From positions 1 through 63,870 of the forward strand of contig RPGQ01000002.1 of NCBI GenBank assembly GCA_004193595.1: 63,870 bases of DNA, in the 5' to 3' direction. Positions 18,763 through 27,300 of this stretch are shown piece by piece. The translations under genes and the position numbers were made by a program. Position 1 is the first letter of the stretch; each line of letters begins with the position of its first letter. The notes below the pieces were generated by a model that saw nothing but the letters and a program-made list of their open reading frames with translations, did no database searches and had not been told where the DNA came from. The DNA comes from Desulfobacteraceae bacterium Eth-SRB2 (GTDB lineage: Bacteria; Desulfobacterota; Desulfobacteria; Desulfobacterales; UBA11574).

Positions 18763-21210
18763 TTAATTTACTAAGCGCACACCGGATAAAATCCTTACGC
18801 CACCAGTCCCTCTAGTCTGTTCAGCGCCAAGTCGGCACATTCGAGCTGTCAAATTATTCCTATTCAACTTCCTCTTAAGACCATTTTCTTCTGCCCACCT
18901 TTGATATTTTTCGTAAATATTCTTTGAAGATTCATAAAAATTCGGATCAAATTTACAACAATCCTCTGCGAACTGTGCAGCCTGATCACATTCAAGGCGC
19001 CACCTTTTTTTTGCATCCTCACACTCGACTGTGCGGGTAAAACCGCCTTTTAAAAAAACCTGTTCCAAACCAGAAAGTGCCATGTTAAGAATGCCAGGAA
19101 GTTCTTTTTTCAGTTTATCGATAAGATGTTTATCTTGTTCCTTCTCGGCAAATACTCGATTAAAGGGAATAATGATTGCGCGTCTGAATAAAGCTTCCGA
19201 GAAGTCCTGAGTGTGCGGCATGTGATTTGTCCCAAACCAACCGGTTGCAAAAGGATGGAAGTCAAACGGATCTTTATTTTTGTATTCGGCGGTTGTAAGT
19301 TCGCCTGAAGAGAGTGCCTTGATTTGCGCATCCGCTATCTTATAAACTTCGTTAATCTCTGTGACGACGTTTGCCAATTTGCCGTGTAGGTGCGCCCGCT
19401 GAAACTTATTATCAAGTTGGGATGGTTGTACTCCACATACGTTTTCGGATCCAACAAGAGCCTCGACCAACCTCATCAAGACGGATTTGCCATTTGCGCC
19501 ATGTCCAATAAGCAGAATAAATATTTCGTAAAGGCAGGTTGACAATAAGGTGTATCCCAAAATTTCACAAACGAGCGCGGCTTTTAAAATTTTATCCTCG
19601 TCTCCAATAAAAATTTCAGACAAGAACCTTCCGAATCTTGGGGCCTCAGCTTTCGGATCGTAAGTAACAGGGATTTGCGACGTACGATAATGTTTCCTAT
19701 CGTGTGTTATTAGCGTCCAGCCCTCTTCCTTTGTCCATTTCAATTCACCATTGAGGCAATTGATAGTATCGGTAGAAATGTCAAATCGATGGTTCGGGAG
19801 AAATGCTTTCGTTTGAAGCATACTCAAAATAGAATTAATGACGTTTTGATTTATGTTTTCATTATCGCCAATGACCTTATGAATCTTCTTTTTTACCTCT
19901 TGATCATCAACCTTTTGCCAAACGCCTTTTTTCCTCCATAGATAAATTAAGCCGCCAAAGTAAATAATATTTTCTATGCCGTAACGATTGATCACCTGTG
20001 TTGTAATTTTTAAATGGTCTAATTTCGAGTTGTCAGACGATCCACCTTCGTGCTTACGTTCTCCCGCGTCTTGCTCTAATGCCTTAACAGTGACGCCAGC
20101 CTTTTTTGCGAGAGATTTTCTAAGTATTAAAATGTAAGTAGCAGGCAAACCGCTTTGCGCAACATCCCTTGCTATTGGCCCGAGCAATCTATCAATATCA
20201 TCAGTCTCTTCTATGCGTTTTGTAAGTTCTTCACGTGTTGACTTAACTTCACCGATTAAGCCGTACTCTGGATTATACGTAGCGTCTTCAATCATTCGGA
20301 TGATAACATCTCTTTGTCCAGCCTGCAGGAGATCGTTGACGTCGTATTTATTAGGTGTATCAGCGTCCCACTTAACATTTAATACTTTTTGGCCAAGAAT
20401 TTTAGCTACCCTCTGTGTAGCGGCAAATCCCGCTGGGTCCTTATCGAAAAAAGAAACAATCTTTATTCCTTGATCCCGAAAGGGCCGAAGCTCTTTAACT
20501 TTCTTAGTGAGTTGGCTTCCTCCTATTGCCAAAGAACAAATTTCAGGCATTACATCCGCAATAGACATGGCGTTAATTACAGCTTCAGAAAGTGTGACAA
20601 TTTTTATTTTTTCAATATCTGTTCCGGCCTGAAAAAAACCTCTACCAGCGGTTGTGCCCCCCTTAAAAAGTTTGTTTGCATCGTTACTAAGTGGCTTGCC
20701 CGTCATCGAAATGTATTGAATCGTGGTTATGGTTTTATCACCATCCAGATCACAAAAACGAGCTGCTAAGGCATTTTGACCATTATACTTAAAAAAGCTG
20801 ATATTTTTTTTCTCAATTTCTGTATCAATGGTTTCTCGACCAATTCCCCTTTTCTCTAAGAAGTCATGCACAGGGGTTCTGTTCGTATATTTCTGTATAA
20901 GATCATTCCAGGAAGTTTTCAATTCTCCAGGTTCAGGTTGCGGATTTTGTTTGACTGGCTTTGAAGGTTTCCGATTAGGCATGTATTTTTTGTTTGGAAA
21001 AAGATCTTTCACCTCAAGACCGACAGCCTTAACAATATCTTCAACCCTACAACCGGCATGGCATTTTAATAGAATCCGTCCACCATCTCCATTTTTAATG
21101 CTCAGACTCGGGTGTTGGTCTGAATGTGCAGGACATAAGGCCGTCCATTGACCAGGACTGGATTCTTTCACGTTTTCTAACTTATTAAGAATTCCTTCAA
21201 TTTTGTTCAT
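18763..21210 (-). CDS. P4-type primase-helicase (CHC2/Toprim primase plus SF3 D5 helicase)
   Basis: 815 residues. N-terminal CHC2-type zinc motif (CPAHSDQHPSLSI then LLKCHAGC), a Toprim-like primase core (SEAVINAMS; IVSFFDKDPAG, about 210-265), a linker, and a D5/SF3 helicase with Walker A in LIGHGANGKSVLMRL (about 555) and a following FGTNHMPH segment. This is the architecture of the alpha protein of satellite P4 and of phage-plasmid replicases. It would open the adjacent iteron array and prime replication of the element. Intact. No integrase gene is visible nearby, so how the element is held in the chromosome is unclear. Confidence 0.85.
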   Translation of the reverse strand: MNKIEGILNKLENVKESSPGQWTALCPAHSDQHPSLSIKNGDGGRILLKCHAGCRVEDIVKAVGLEVKDLFPNKKYMPNRKPSKPVKQNPQPEPGELKTSWNDLIQKYTNRTPVHDFLEKRGIGRETIDTEIEKKNISFFKYNGQNALAARFCDLDGDKTITTIQYISMTGKPLSNDANKLFKGGTTAGRGFFQAGTDIEKIKIVTLSEAVINAMSIADVMPEICSLAIGGSQLTKKVKELRPFRDQGIKIVSFFDKDPAGFAATQRVAKILGQKVLNVKWDADTPNKYDVNDLLQAGQRDVIIRMIEDATYNPEYGLIGEVKSTREELTKRIEETDDIDRLLGPIARDVAQSGLPATYILILRKSLAKKAGVTVKALEQDAGERKHEGGSSDNSKLDHLKITTQVINRYGIENIIYFGGLIYLWRKKGVWQKVDDQEVKKKIHKVIGDNENINQNVINSILSMLQTKAFLPNHRFDISTDTINCLNGELKWTKEEGWTLITHDRKHYRTSQIPVTYDPKAEAPRFGRFLSEIFIGDEDKILKAALVCEILGYTLLSTCLYEIFILLIGHGANGKSVLMRLVEALVGSENVCGVQPSQLDNKFQRAHLHGKLANVVTEINEVYKIADAQIKALSSGELTTAEYKNKDPFDFHPFATGWFGTNHMPHTQDFSEALFRRAIIIPFNRVFAEKEQDKHLIDKLKKELPGILNMALSGLEQVFLKGGFTRTVECEDAKKRWRLECDQAAQFAEDCCKFDPNFYESSKNIYEKYQRWAEENGLKRKLNRNNLTARMCRLGAEQTRGTGGVRILSGVRLVN

Positions 21211-21229
21211 TTCTAGAGTCTCTAAAATT

Positions 21230-21418
21230 TTATTCTACCGTCCAATCGATTTCCTTAGAATCAACTTCCAGTGCTTTAGCTATTGCAAGTTTCTCCTTAC
21301 GTGTCGGAGAAGCATAACCTCGTTCAATTAGTGAAATCTTAGATTGCGGGACACCGGAAAACTTGCAGATGTCGTACTGTGTTTTGCGCTTTTTAAATCT
21401 GATTTCCCGTAAATCCAT
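21230..21418 (-). CDS. XRE-family helix-turn-helix regulator
   Basis: 62 residues, ATG at 21418 preceded by AAGGAGTAAAG. Almost entirely one Cro/C1 HTH domain (TQYDICKFSGVPQSKISLIE is the HTH). Ends 19 bases before the primase-helicase start, so it is likely co-transcribed with it and probably represses the element. Confidence 0.8.
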   Translation of the reverse strand: MDLREIRFKKRKTQYDICKFSGVPQSKISLIERGYASPTRKEKLAIAKALEVDSKEIDWTVE

Positions 21419-21732
21419 CTTTACTCCTTATTTTTTGCCAAATAAAAAAGGACCACCATTTGATGATGATCCTATTCCATTTATTAATTATAATCCTGAA
21501 ATTTCGGACATTAAATAAAAAATGTCAGTGTTTTTTAACTAATTGTATTTATATACTATTTTAAAAGCGTGTAAAAAATGTCAGTAAAATATCATAAATA
21601 TTTTATTAGTTTTTGGTATTCGTCAAATAGTTTACTGTAAGGATAACGCCCCAAATCACGCCTTTCGACTATTGTTTTAAGAAGCTCACCCTTAACTTTT
21701 CTTGTATTCTTCTGTGAGCATGTTTTGAATAT

Positions 21733-22578
21733 CTATTTATTTTGAAGATCTTCCTCCTCAATGATTTCAAATTTATCTTTGTACTCTTCAAAATAATTTA
21801 AAGCGTTTTCCATTCGTGCTTTAACATACTTTTCTCCAACGTTTTTAAACCCTTCCCCCTCTTTAGCCGCTTGATATATTAATTCGATCTCTTTCCGTGC
21901 CTTATTCATCAAGTCAATAACGGTAGGTAGGAAATACTCAGGATCTTTCTCAGGTATTTCCTCAGATGTTTCCTCAGACTTTGTGCTTTTCACGCTCCCT
22001 GTTTCCCTGCGGACAAACTCCAAGAAATCAGGTAGTTTTTTATCATCAATAACTTCAATGAGAAATAACCTGAAAATTTCTGCTAAGTCTTGCTCTATGC
22101 CCTCGATGTTTTTAAATTCTGTTTCCCCATAGTTTTTACGCGCCAAGGGGCTCATTACCAATTCAATAAAATTGTCCGGTCCATCAAAAGGATCGTTCTT
22201 TTCACCCTTCTTGTGAACACCCCCTTCGGGGAAACCAATTTCCTTGCACAGCATCATGGTTTTACGCAACATCAAATGCACACCCCACTCATCAATTTTC
22301 TTGAGGTAATCGGAAAAAGGCGGGTATTCGATAAGTTTATTAACTTCCCTGTATAGACGATGTTTTTTGATTATTGGATAGATTTTATCATTCCAAATAG
22401 CGCGTTCTTTCTTCTCGCTTCGTTCAATTTTCTGATCGGCTAATTTTGGATACAGCGGTTCTTTAAAAACAGTAATTGGGCGGGATTCTTTGGGGTTCTC
22501 TTTTTCCTGATGACCGTGTAAGCGGTTAAAATGTTCTGCAACGTCATAGATTTCTTTCGGTTGTTTTGCCTTAGTCAT
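21733..22578 (-). CDS. Hypothetical accessory-island protein, possibly cut by an in-frame TAG
   Basis: 281 residues from the ATG at 22578; an upstream in-frame start at 22641 adds 21 unconvincing residues. Highly charged and helical, with a Glu/Lys-rich C-terminal third (about 205-281). No known domain recognised. It ends at TAG 21733-21735. The same frame then continues for 46 sense codons to a TGA at 21592-21594, and that tail looks protein-like (ERRDLGRYPYSKLFDEYQKL). The tail has no start codon of its own, so the gene may once have been about 330 residues. Confidence 0.55.
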   Translation of the reverse strand: MTKAKQPKEIYDVAEHFNRLHGHQEKENPKESRPITVFKEPLYPKLADQKIERSEKKERAIWNDKIYPIIKKHRLYREVNKLIEYPPFSDYLKKIDEWGVHLMLRKTMMLCKEIGFPEGGVHKKGEKNDPFDGPDNFIELVMSPLARKNYGETEFKNIEGIEQDLAEIFRLFLIEVIDDKKLPDFLEFVRRETGSVKSTKSEETSEEIPEKDPEYFLPTVIDLMNKARKEIELIYQAAKEGEGFKNVGEKYVKARMENALNYFEEYKDKFEIIEEEDLQNK

Positions 22579-22915
22579 TTGCCACCCCCGCAATGGCCCC
22601 GAGGTTTTTTGAAGGGCAGGGCATCGGGATTGCCTTTTCACCTGGCCTGGCTATCCCTTCAAGATGTTGTGGTCAAATCTTAATACACATACAAGATATA
22701 ATCAATAAAATAGGTGCACATAGGGTGCATTTGCGCTTGATAATTTGGTACAATTTAGTATGATTTATCAAATATATGACCTGTAAATGTTATAATTGCC
22801 CGAAATCATTAGCGCTTTTAGCAAATTGATACATTGTAATAAACAGCGCCAACGTCAGGGCCGTTTTTTATATTAAATTCCGAATAGTTTATCAAAATAA
22901 AAAAATTAACTAGAA

Positions 22916-25168
22916 ATGGATACATTTAAATCTCTCAAAAAAGACCTTTTACAGATAAATCAGGATATCTCGGCCCTTTTTTTTGATGCCGGATCCATAA
23001 CCGGGATGCCTGATCATTCATTTGCAGATTGGCAAAAGACATGCAGCAATATTTATAAACAAATGTCGGAACAAATTATTCGTGTTGCTGTTGTGGGAAC
23101 CATTAAATCCGGTAAGAGCACATTTATCAATTCACTATTCAAGGGAGATTATTTAAAACGGGGAGCGGGGGTTGTTACATCGATTATTACACGAGTGCGC
23201 AGCGGGGAACAGCTTAAAGCCAAACTTTTATTTAAATCCTGGGATGAGGTTAATTCCGAGTTAGATCAGGCCCTGGTTCTATTTCCATCTGTAGACTGGC
23301 GTACAGAAAAGAACAGGTTCGACATAAGGCGAAAAGGCGAGCGAATTGATCTTCAGAAGGCATTATCCTCTCTGTCTTCAGAACATCTATTTGCCAATTA
23401 TTCCCGGAATCTTAACAGTGTTCTTCTGACGTCATACCTTAAAGGATATGAAAAGGTAAAGGACATGATTTCCTCAGATAGTATAACGAGTCATTATGAG
23501 GACAACAAGTTTGCAGAACACTGGGCTTTTGTGGGTGACGGATCTATGGCGATCTATCTTAGGGACATTGAACTGGAAATAGATTCGGGAAATATTGATT
23601 CCAATATAGAAATTGCCGACTGCCAGGGAAGCGATTCTCCCAATCCCCTTCATCTTGCCATGATTCAGGACTATCTGCTCTTAACTCATCTTCTCATCTA
23701 TGTGATTAGCAGCAGAACCGGACTTCGGGAGGCCGACATCAAATTTTTATCCATAATAAAAAAAATGGGGATTATGGATAACATGTTGTTCATTATCAAT
23801 TGTGATTTCAGCGAGCATGAATCGATCAACGACCTTCATGCTCTGGTTGAAAAAATAAAAGAAGAGCTTTCAATGATAAAACCGGATCCCGAGATTTATT
23901 CAATTTCAGCGCTTTTTAACCTTTTCAAAGTGAGAAATGAAAACCTGTCACAAAAAGACAGCCTGAGACTTGCGCAATGGAAAAAGGAAAAGGAACTTAC
24001 AGCCTTTTCAGACCATGAAACAAAGCGTTTTGAATCACTACTTTATAATAAACTGACCCGGGGCAGCCATTTTCTTCTTTTGAAAAACCATCTCGAACGT
24101 CTGAGTGTGATTTTATCGGGGATGACACATTGGATTTTAGTCAATCAGAATATTTTTGCCAGGGATGCCGACAGTGCAAATGAAGTCATTGAAACCATAA
24201 AACACAATCAGATAAGGATGAATAAAATAACGTCCATGATGAAAAATACGCTTGACGGCTCCATTCAAAAGATAAAGCGCGAGTTAAAAGCAGACATTGA
24301 TTGTTATTTTGACCCGCGATCCGGAGACCTATTAGGGAATCTCATTGAATTTATTAGAAGTTATACCGTTCTGTATCAAAACTATGAAGAAAACCTTAAA
24401 GCCGCAGGTTTTTCAAACACCCTATATCTGGTTTTTCAGGAATTCAAGCATTCACTTGACACTTACATGGCCGAAACAATAAATCCTGAAGTGATCCGTT
24501 TTGTCAGGGAAAAGGAGACACGGATAAAGGAATATCTTGATTCCGTTAGCAGTTCGTTCGATATCATGGTGCAGGATGCTATTGTTGAATATAATAAGAT
24601 GATGGGAAATTTTGGAATCAACAAGTCTCGAAAGAACCAGGAAAGGATCGGGTTGCCCGACATCGACTCGATAAAGGGTATCGCCGGATTAGCGCTTCCT
24701 CCTGCAGTTGCGTCCATGAATTATACGGCAAGAGTGAAAACCGAAGCAGTCATACGTCTCGGATTTTATACGGTTCTTAAGTTTTTTAAAAAATTTTTAA
24801 GAAAACCGATTCAAAGAAAAAACGAACAGGAAGTACTGGCATTGAAGGATGGTGTTTTGCGTGTGAAGCGTGAAACAGAAAAATCGGTGCTTTTTCATTT
24901 CAAGGACTATCAGGAGAATATAAAATTTCAATATATATATAAACTTATTGAAGCGGCATCAAATAGCCTTTACGAATCGTTAATCGATCGATTTCGGATT
25001 TATGTTACAGATCTTTCTGATATGGTCGAACTGATAAACAATAAGCTGATTGACAAAAAACAGGCATCTGAAATCCTGAAAGAGATGGAGCAGAATTCTG
25101 TGAGAATCGATGGAAGGATAAATATAATAAGAGAAAAGTTAGAATCGATTGGATTGACTGATGATTAG
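22916..25168 (+). CDS. Dynamin-like large GTPase
   Basis: 750 residues. P-loop GTIKSGKST (61-69), G3-like ADCQGSDSP (about 231) and G4-like NCDF (about 295; the usual NKxD is altered). A long helical region follows (about 390-750), with a short hydrophobic stretch near 600-620, as in bacterial dynamin-like proteins that bind or reshape membranes. No cognate paralogue lies beside it. The next gene, a ParA ATPase, starts 17 bases after the stop, so the two are probably co-transcribed. Role could be membrane remodelling, protection or chromosome/cell-pole organisation. Confidence 0.7.
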   Translation: MDTFKSLKKDLLQINQDISALFFDAGSITGMPDHSFADWQKTCSNIYKQMSEQIIRVAVVGTIKSGKSTFINSLFKGDYLKRGAGVVTSIITRVRSGEQLKAKLLFKSWDEVNSELDQALVLFPSVDWRTEKNRFDIRRKGERIDLQKALSSLSSEHLFANYSRNLNSVLLTSYLKGYEKVKDMISSDSITSHYEDNKFAEHWAFVGDGSMAIYLRDIELEIDSGNIDSNIEIADCQGSDSPNPLHLAMIQDYLLLTHLLIYVISSRTGLREADIKFLSIIKKMGIMDNMLFIINCDFSEHESINDLHALVEKIKEELSMIKPDPEIYSISALFNLFKVRNENLSQKDSLRLAQWKKEKELTAFSDHETKRFESLLYNKLTRGSHFLLLKNHLERLSVILSGMTHWILVNQNIFARDADSANEVIETIKHNQIRMNKITSMMKNTLDGSIQKIKRELKADIDCYFDPRSGDLLGNLIEFIRSYTVLYQNYEENLKAAGFSNTLYLVFQEFKHSLDTYMAETINPEVIRFVREKETRIKEYLDSVSSSFDIMVQDAIVEYNKMMGNFGINKSRKNQERIGLPDIDSIKGIAGLALPPAVASMNYTARVKTEAVIRLGFYTVLKFFKKFLRKPIQRKNEQEVLALKDGVLRVKRETEKSVLFHFKDYQENIKFQYIYKLIEAASNSLYESLIDRFRIYVTDLSDMVELINNKLIDKKQASEILKEMEQNSVRIDGRINIIREKLESIGLTDD

Positions 25169-25185
25169 CAAGGGAGGTGTTAATA

Positions 25186-25965
25186 ATGGGTGACAAGAAG
25201 ACCAGAATCATCGCCGTTGCAAATGAAAAGGGCGGCGTTGGGAAAACTGTTACGGTCGTAAATCTTGGAGCAGCTTTTTGCAGACAAGGTAAAACCGTTC
25301 TTGTTGTGGACATGGATCCGCAGTTTAACGCGACCCGGGGACTGGGTGTTGACATGAAAGATGGAATGCTGACGGTATACGACCTCATAAGTGATATTGA
25401 ATCGGTCAGGGCTGCCGATGTGATTGTTCCGACACAATGGAAAGGTCTTGATCTCATACCGTCCCATGTGGATCTTGCCGGTGCAGAGTTAGAACTGATT
25501 GACGAGATTGGACGGGAAAACCGGTTGAAACAAGCCCTTGAAAGTATGTCCGGAGAATATGATTTCATACTCCTGGATACCCCACCCAGCCTTTCCCTTT
25601 TGACCGTCAATGTATTGGCTTATGCCAAAGAGGTTATTGTACCGTGCCAGACACATCCGTATGCTTATGCCGCACTGGATGATCTTTTTGACACTATTTT
25701 TGCCGTCAAAAAGAATATTAATACGGATCTTAGGATAACCGGTATTGTTGCGACCTTGTTTGACTCCCGGACACGGATAAGCCATAACATTTTGGAAAAG
25801 CTGAAAAACGATGATAGATATGCCGACTTGCTTTTCGATACGGTAATAAGAGTTAATACAACGATTGCGGAAAGTGCTGATGTTAAAAAACCCGTGATTT
25901 TTTACAGAAAGGGCAGTTACGGTTCAACAGATTATACGAGCCTTGCCAATGAATTGCTGGCATAG
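25186..25965 (+). CDS. ParA/Soj-type ATPase
   Basis: 259 residues. ATG at 25186 with AGGGAGG eight bases upstream, preferred over a GTG at 25177 that lies in the ribosome site. Deviant Walker A KGGVGKT (15-21), Walker A' VDMDPQFNAT and Walker B FILLDTPPSLS are all present. There is no ParB gene or parS-like site nearby, so it is an orphan. Coupling to the dynamin-like GTPase gene suggests it positions that protein or another cargo and does not segregate DNA. It reads like a chromosomal Soj-family member. Confidence 0.85.
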   Translation: MGDKKTRIIAVANEKGGVGKTVTVVNLGAAFCRQGKTVLVVDMDPQFNATRGLGVDMKDGMLTVYDLISDIESVRAADVIVPTQWKGLDLIPSHVDLAGAELELIDEIGRENRLKQALESMSGEYDFILLDTPPSLSLLTVNVLAYAKEVIVPCQTHPYAYAALDDLFDTIFAVKKNINTDLRITGIVATLFDSRTRISHNILEKLKNDDRYADLLFDTVIRVNTTIAESADVKKPVIFYRKGSYGSTDYTSLANELLA

Positions 25966-25993
25966 CGATAACCCTGAATAGAAAACCTTAGCC

Positions 25994-26782
25994 ATGGCAA
26001 AAGGAACACTTCGCTTTTATGAAGAATTAAATGACTTTCTCCCGAAGCACAGAAGAAAAACTGATTTTGAAGCACCGTTTAAAGGGAAAAGATCAATAAA
26101 AGATATGATAGAAGCACTCGGAGTTCCTCATACGGAAATTGATCTAATTTTGGTGAATGGAAAATCAGTAGATTTTAATTACATTCTGCAAGATGGAGAC
26201 CGAGTCAGTGTATATCCTGTTTTTGAGTCCCTCAATATTACGGATGTTACCCTGCTCAGAAAAATTCCACTTCGCAGGAACAAATTTATAGCGGATATCA
26301 ACCTTGGGGATATCGTTAAATATATGAGAGTCCTGGGGTTTGATTTATTTTACGATCCCTTGCTTACCCCCCGAAAAATAATTGAAATATCCAATACAGA
26401 AAACAGAATAATACTCACCCGGAGCAGAAAGCTCCTTAAATTCAAAGAGGCAACCCATGGAATTTTTTTACGTCCGGGTAGGACCCCGGAACAGATAAGA
26501 CGAATTATAGATTACCTGGATATTAAAGACAATATAAAGCTTTTTTCAAGATGTCTGGGTTGCAACACCCGATTAAAGAGCGTATCAAAGGAAAAAATCT
26601 TAAATAGAATTCCTCCAAAGACAAAAGAGTTCTGCGATGAATATGTTCAATGCCCATCCTGCGATAAAATTTACTGGAAAGGAACTCATTTTATAAATAT
26701 GAAAACTGTTGTCAGGCAAATACTTGGTGACTTTTCAATAAGTTCTGGTGTATTAAACGATCAAATTTATCCGACCCCATAG
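25994..26782 (+). CDS. Mut7-C RNase-domain protein with N-terminal ubiquitin-like fold
   Basis: 262 residues. Residues 1-85 have the MoaD/ThiS-like layout (DLILVNGKSVDFNYILQDGD, then RVSVYP). Residues about 95-175 are Mut7-C (FIADINLGDIVKYMRVLGFD; ILTRSRKLL), a PIN-like RNase fold. A C-terminal zinc ribbon has CLGC and CPSC pairs. This three-part order is the known architecture of this family. RNA target unknown. Starts 29 bases after parA. Confidence 0.8.
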   Translation: MAKGTLRFYEELNDFLPKHRRKTDFEAPFKGKRSIKDMIEALGVPHTEIDLILVNGKSVDFNYILQDGDRVSVYPVFESLNITDVTLLRKIPLRRNKFIADINLGDIVKYMRVLGFDLFYDPLLTPRKIIEISNTENRIILTRSRKLLKFKEATHGIFLRPGRTPEQIRRIIDYLDIKDNIKLFSRCLGCNTRLKSVSKEKILNRIPPKTKEFCDEYVQCPSCDKIYWKGTHFINMKTVVRQILGDFSISSGVLNDQIYPTP

Positions 26783-26850
26783 TTTATAGAGATGTTGCAA
26801 TATTTGACCAAACAGAATATTAATGCTTCATTACACACCGGACAGGAAAT

Positions 26851-27270
26851 ATGAGCAAACTCTCATCTCAACCATTTTTTAGATACCCTAATCTGGTTAT
26901 AGCACCCTGTAAATACGGCCACGGCGTTTTCGCAACCGATTATATTCCGGCCCACACCACACTGGAAGAGTGCCATCACTTGCGCATCAGAACAGAAGAT
27001 TGCTCGGGTATTATAGATGACTATGTTTATGCTCTGGAGCCGGAGCATGAAGATTCGGAAAAAGAGTCCCGATACTATTCGCTTCCCTTGGGGTGGGGAA
27101 GTATCTTCAATCATGCCGACGAGCACAATACCGAATATTGGCACGATACGGAGCGGGACCTGATCGTTTTTCATACCATAAAAGATGTTTCCGCCGGTGA
27201 GCAGCTTTTTATCAATTACGGCAGGGATTGGTGGGAGACGCGCGAACTCACGCCCGACAACGACAAATGA
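26851..27270 (+). CDS. SET-domain protein
   Basis: 139 residues, ATG at 26851 preceded by CAGGAAAT. A compact SET fold: KYGHGVFATDYIPAHTTL at the start, IFNHADEHNTEY (the NHxxxxN pseudoknot strand) and LFINYGRDWW at the end. Such short bacterial SET proteins are probable protein lysine methyltransferases. There is no pre- or post-SET Cys cluster. Convergent with the ycaO-like gene, 30 bases apart. Confidence 0.8.
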   Translation: MSKLSSQPFFRYPNLVIAPCKYGHGVFATDYIPAHTTLEECHHLRIRTEDCSGIIDDYVYALEPEHEDSEKESRYYSLPLGWGSIFNHADEHNTEYWHDTERDLIVFHTIKDVSAGEQLFINYGRDWWETRELTPDNDK

Positions 27271-27300
27271 GGTCGTCTGGTTAAGCAATCGAAATTCGGG

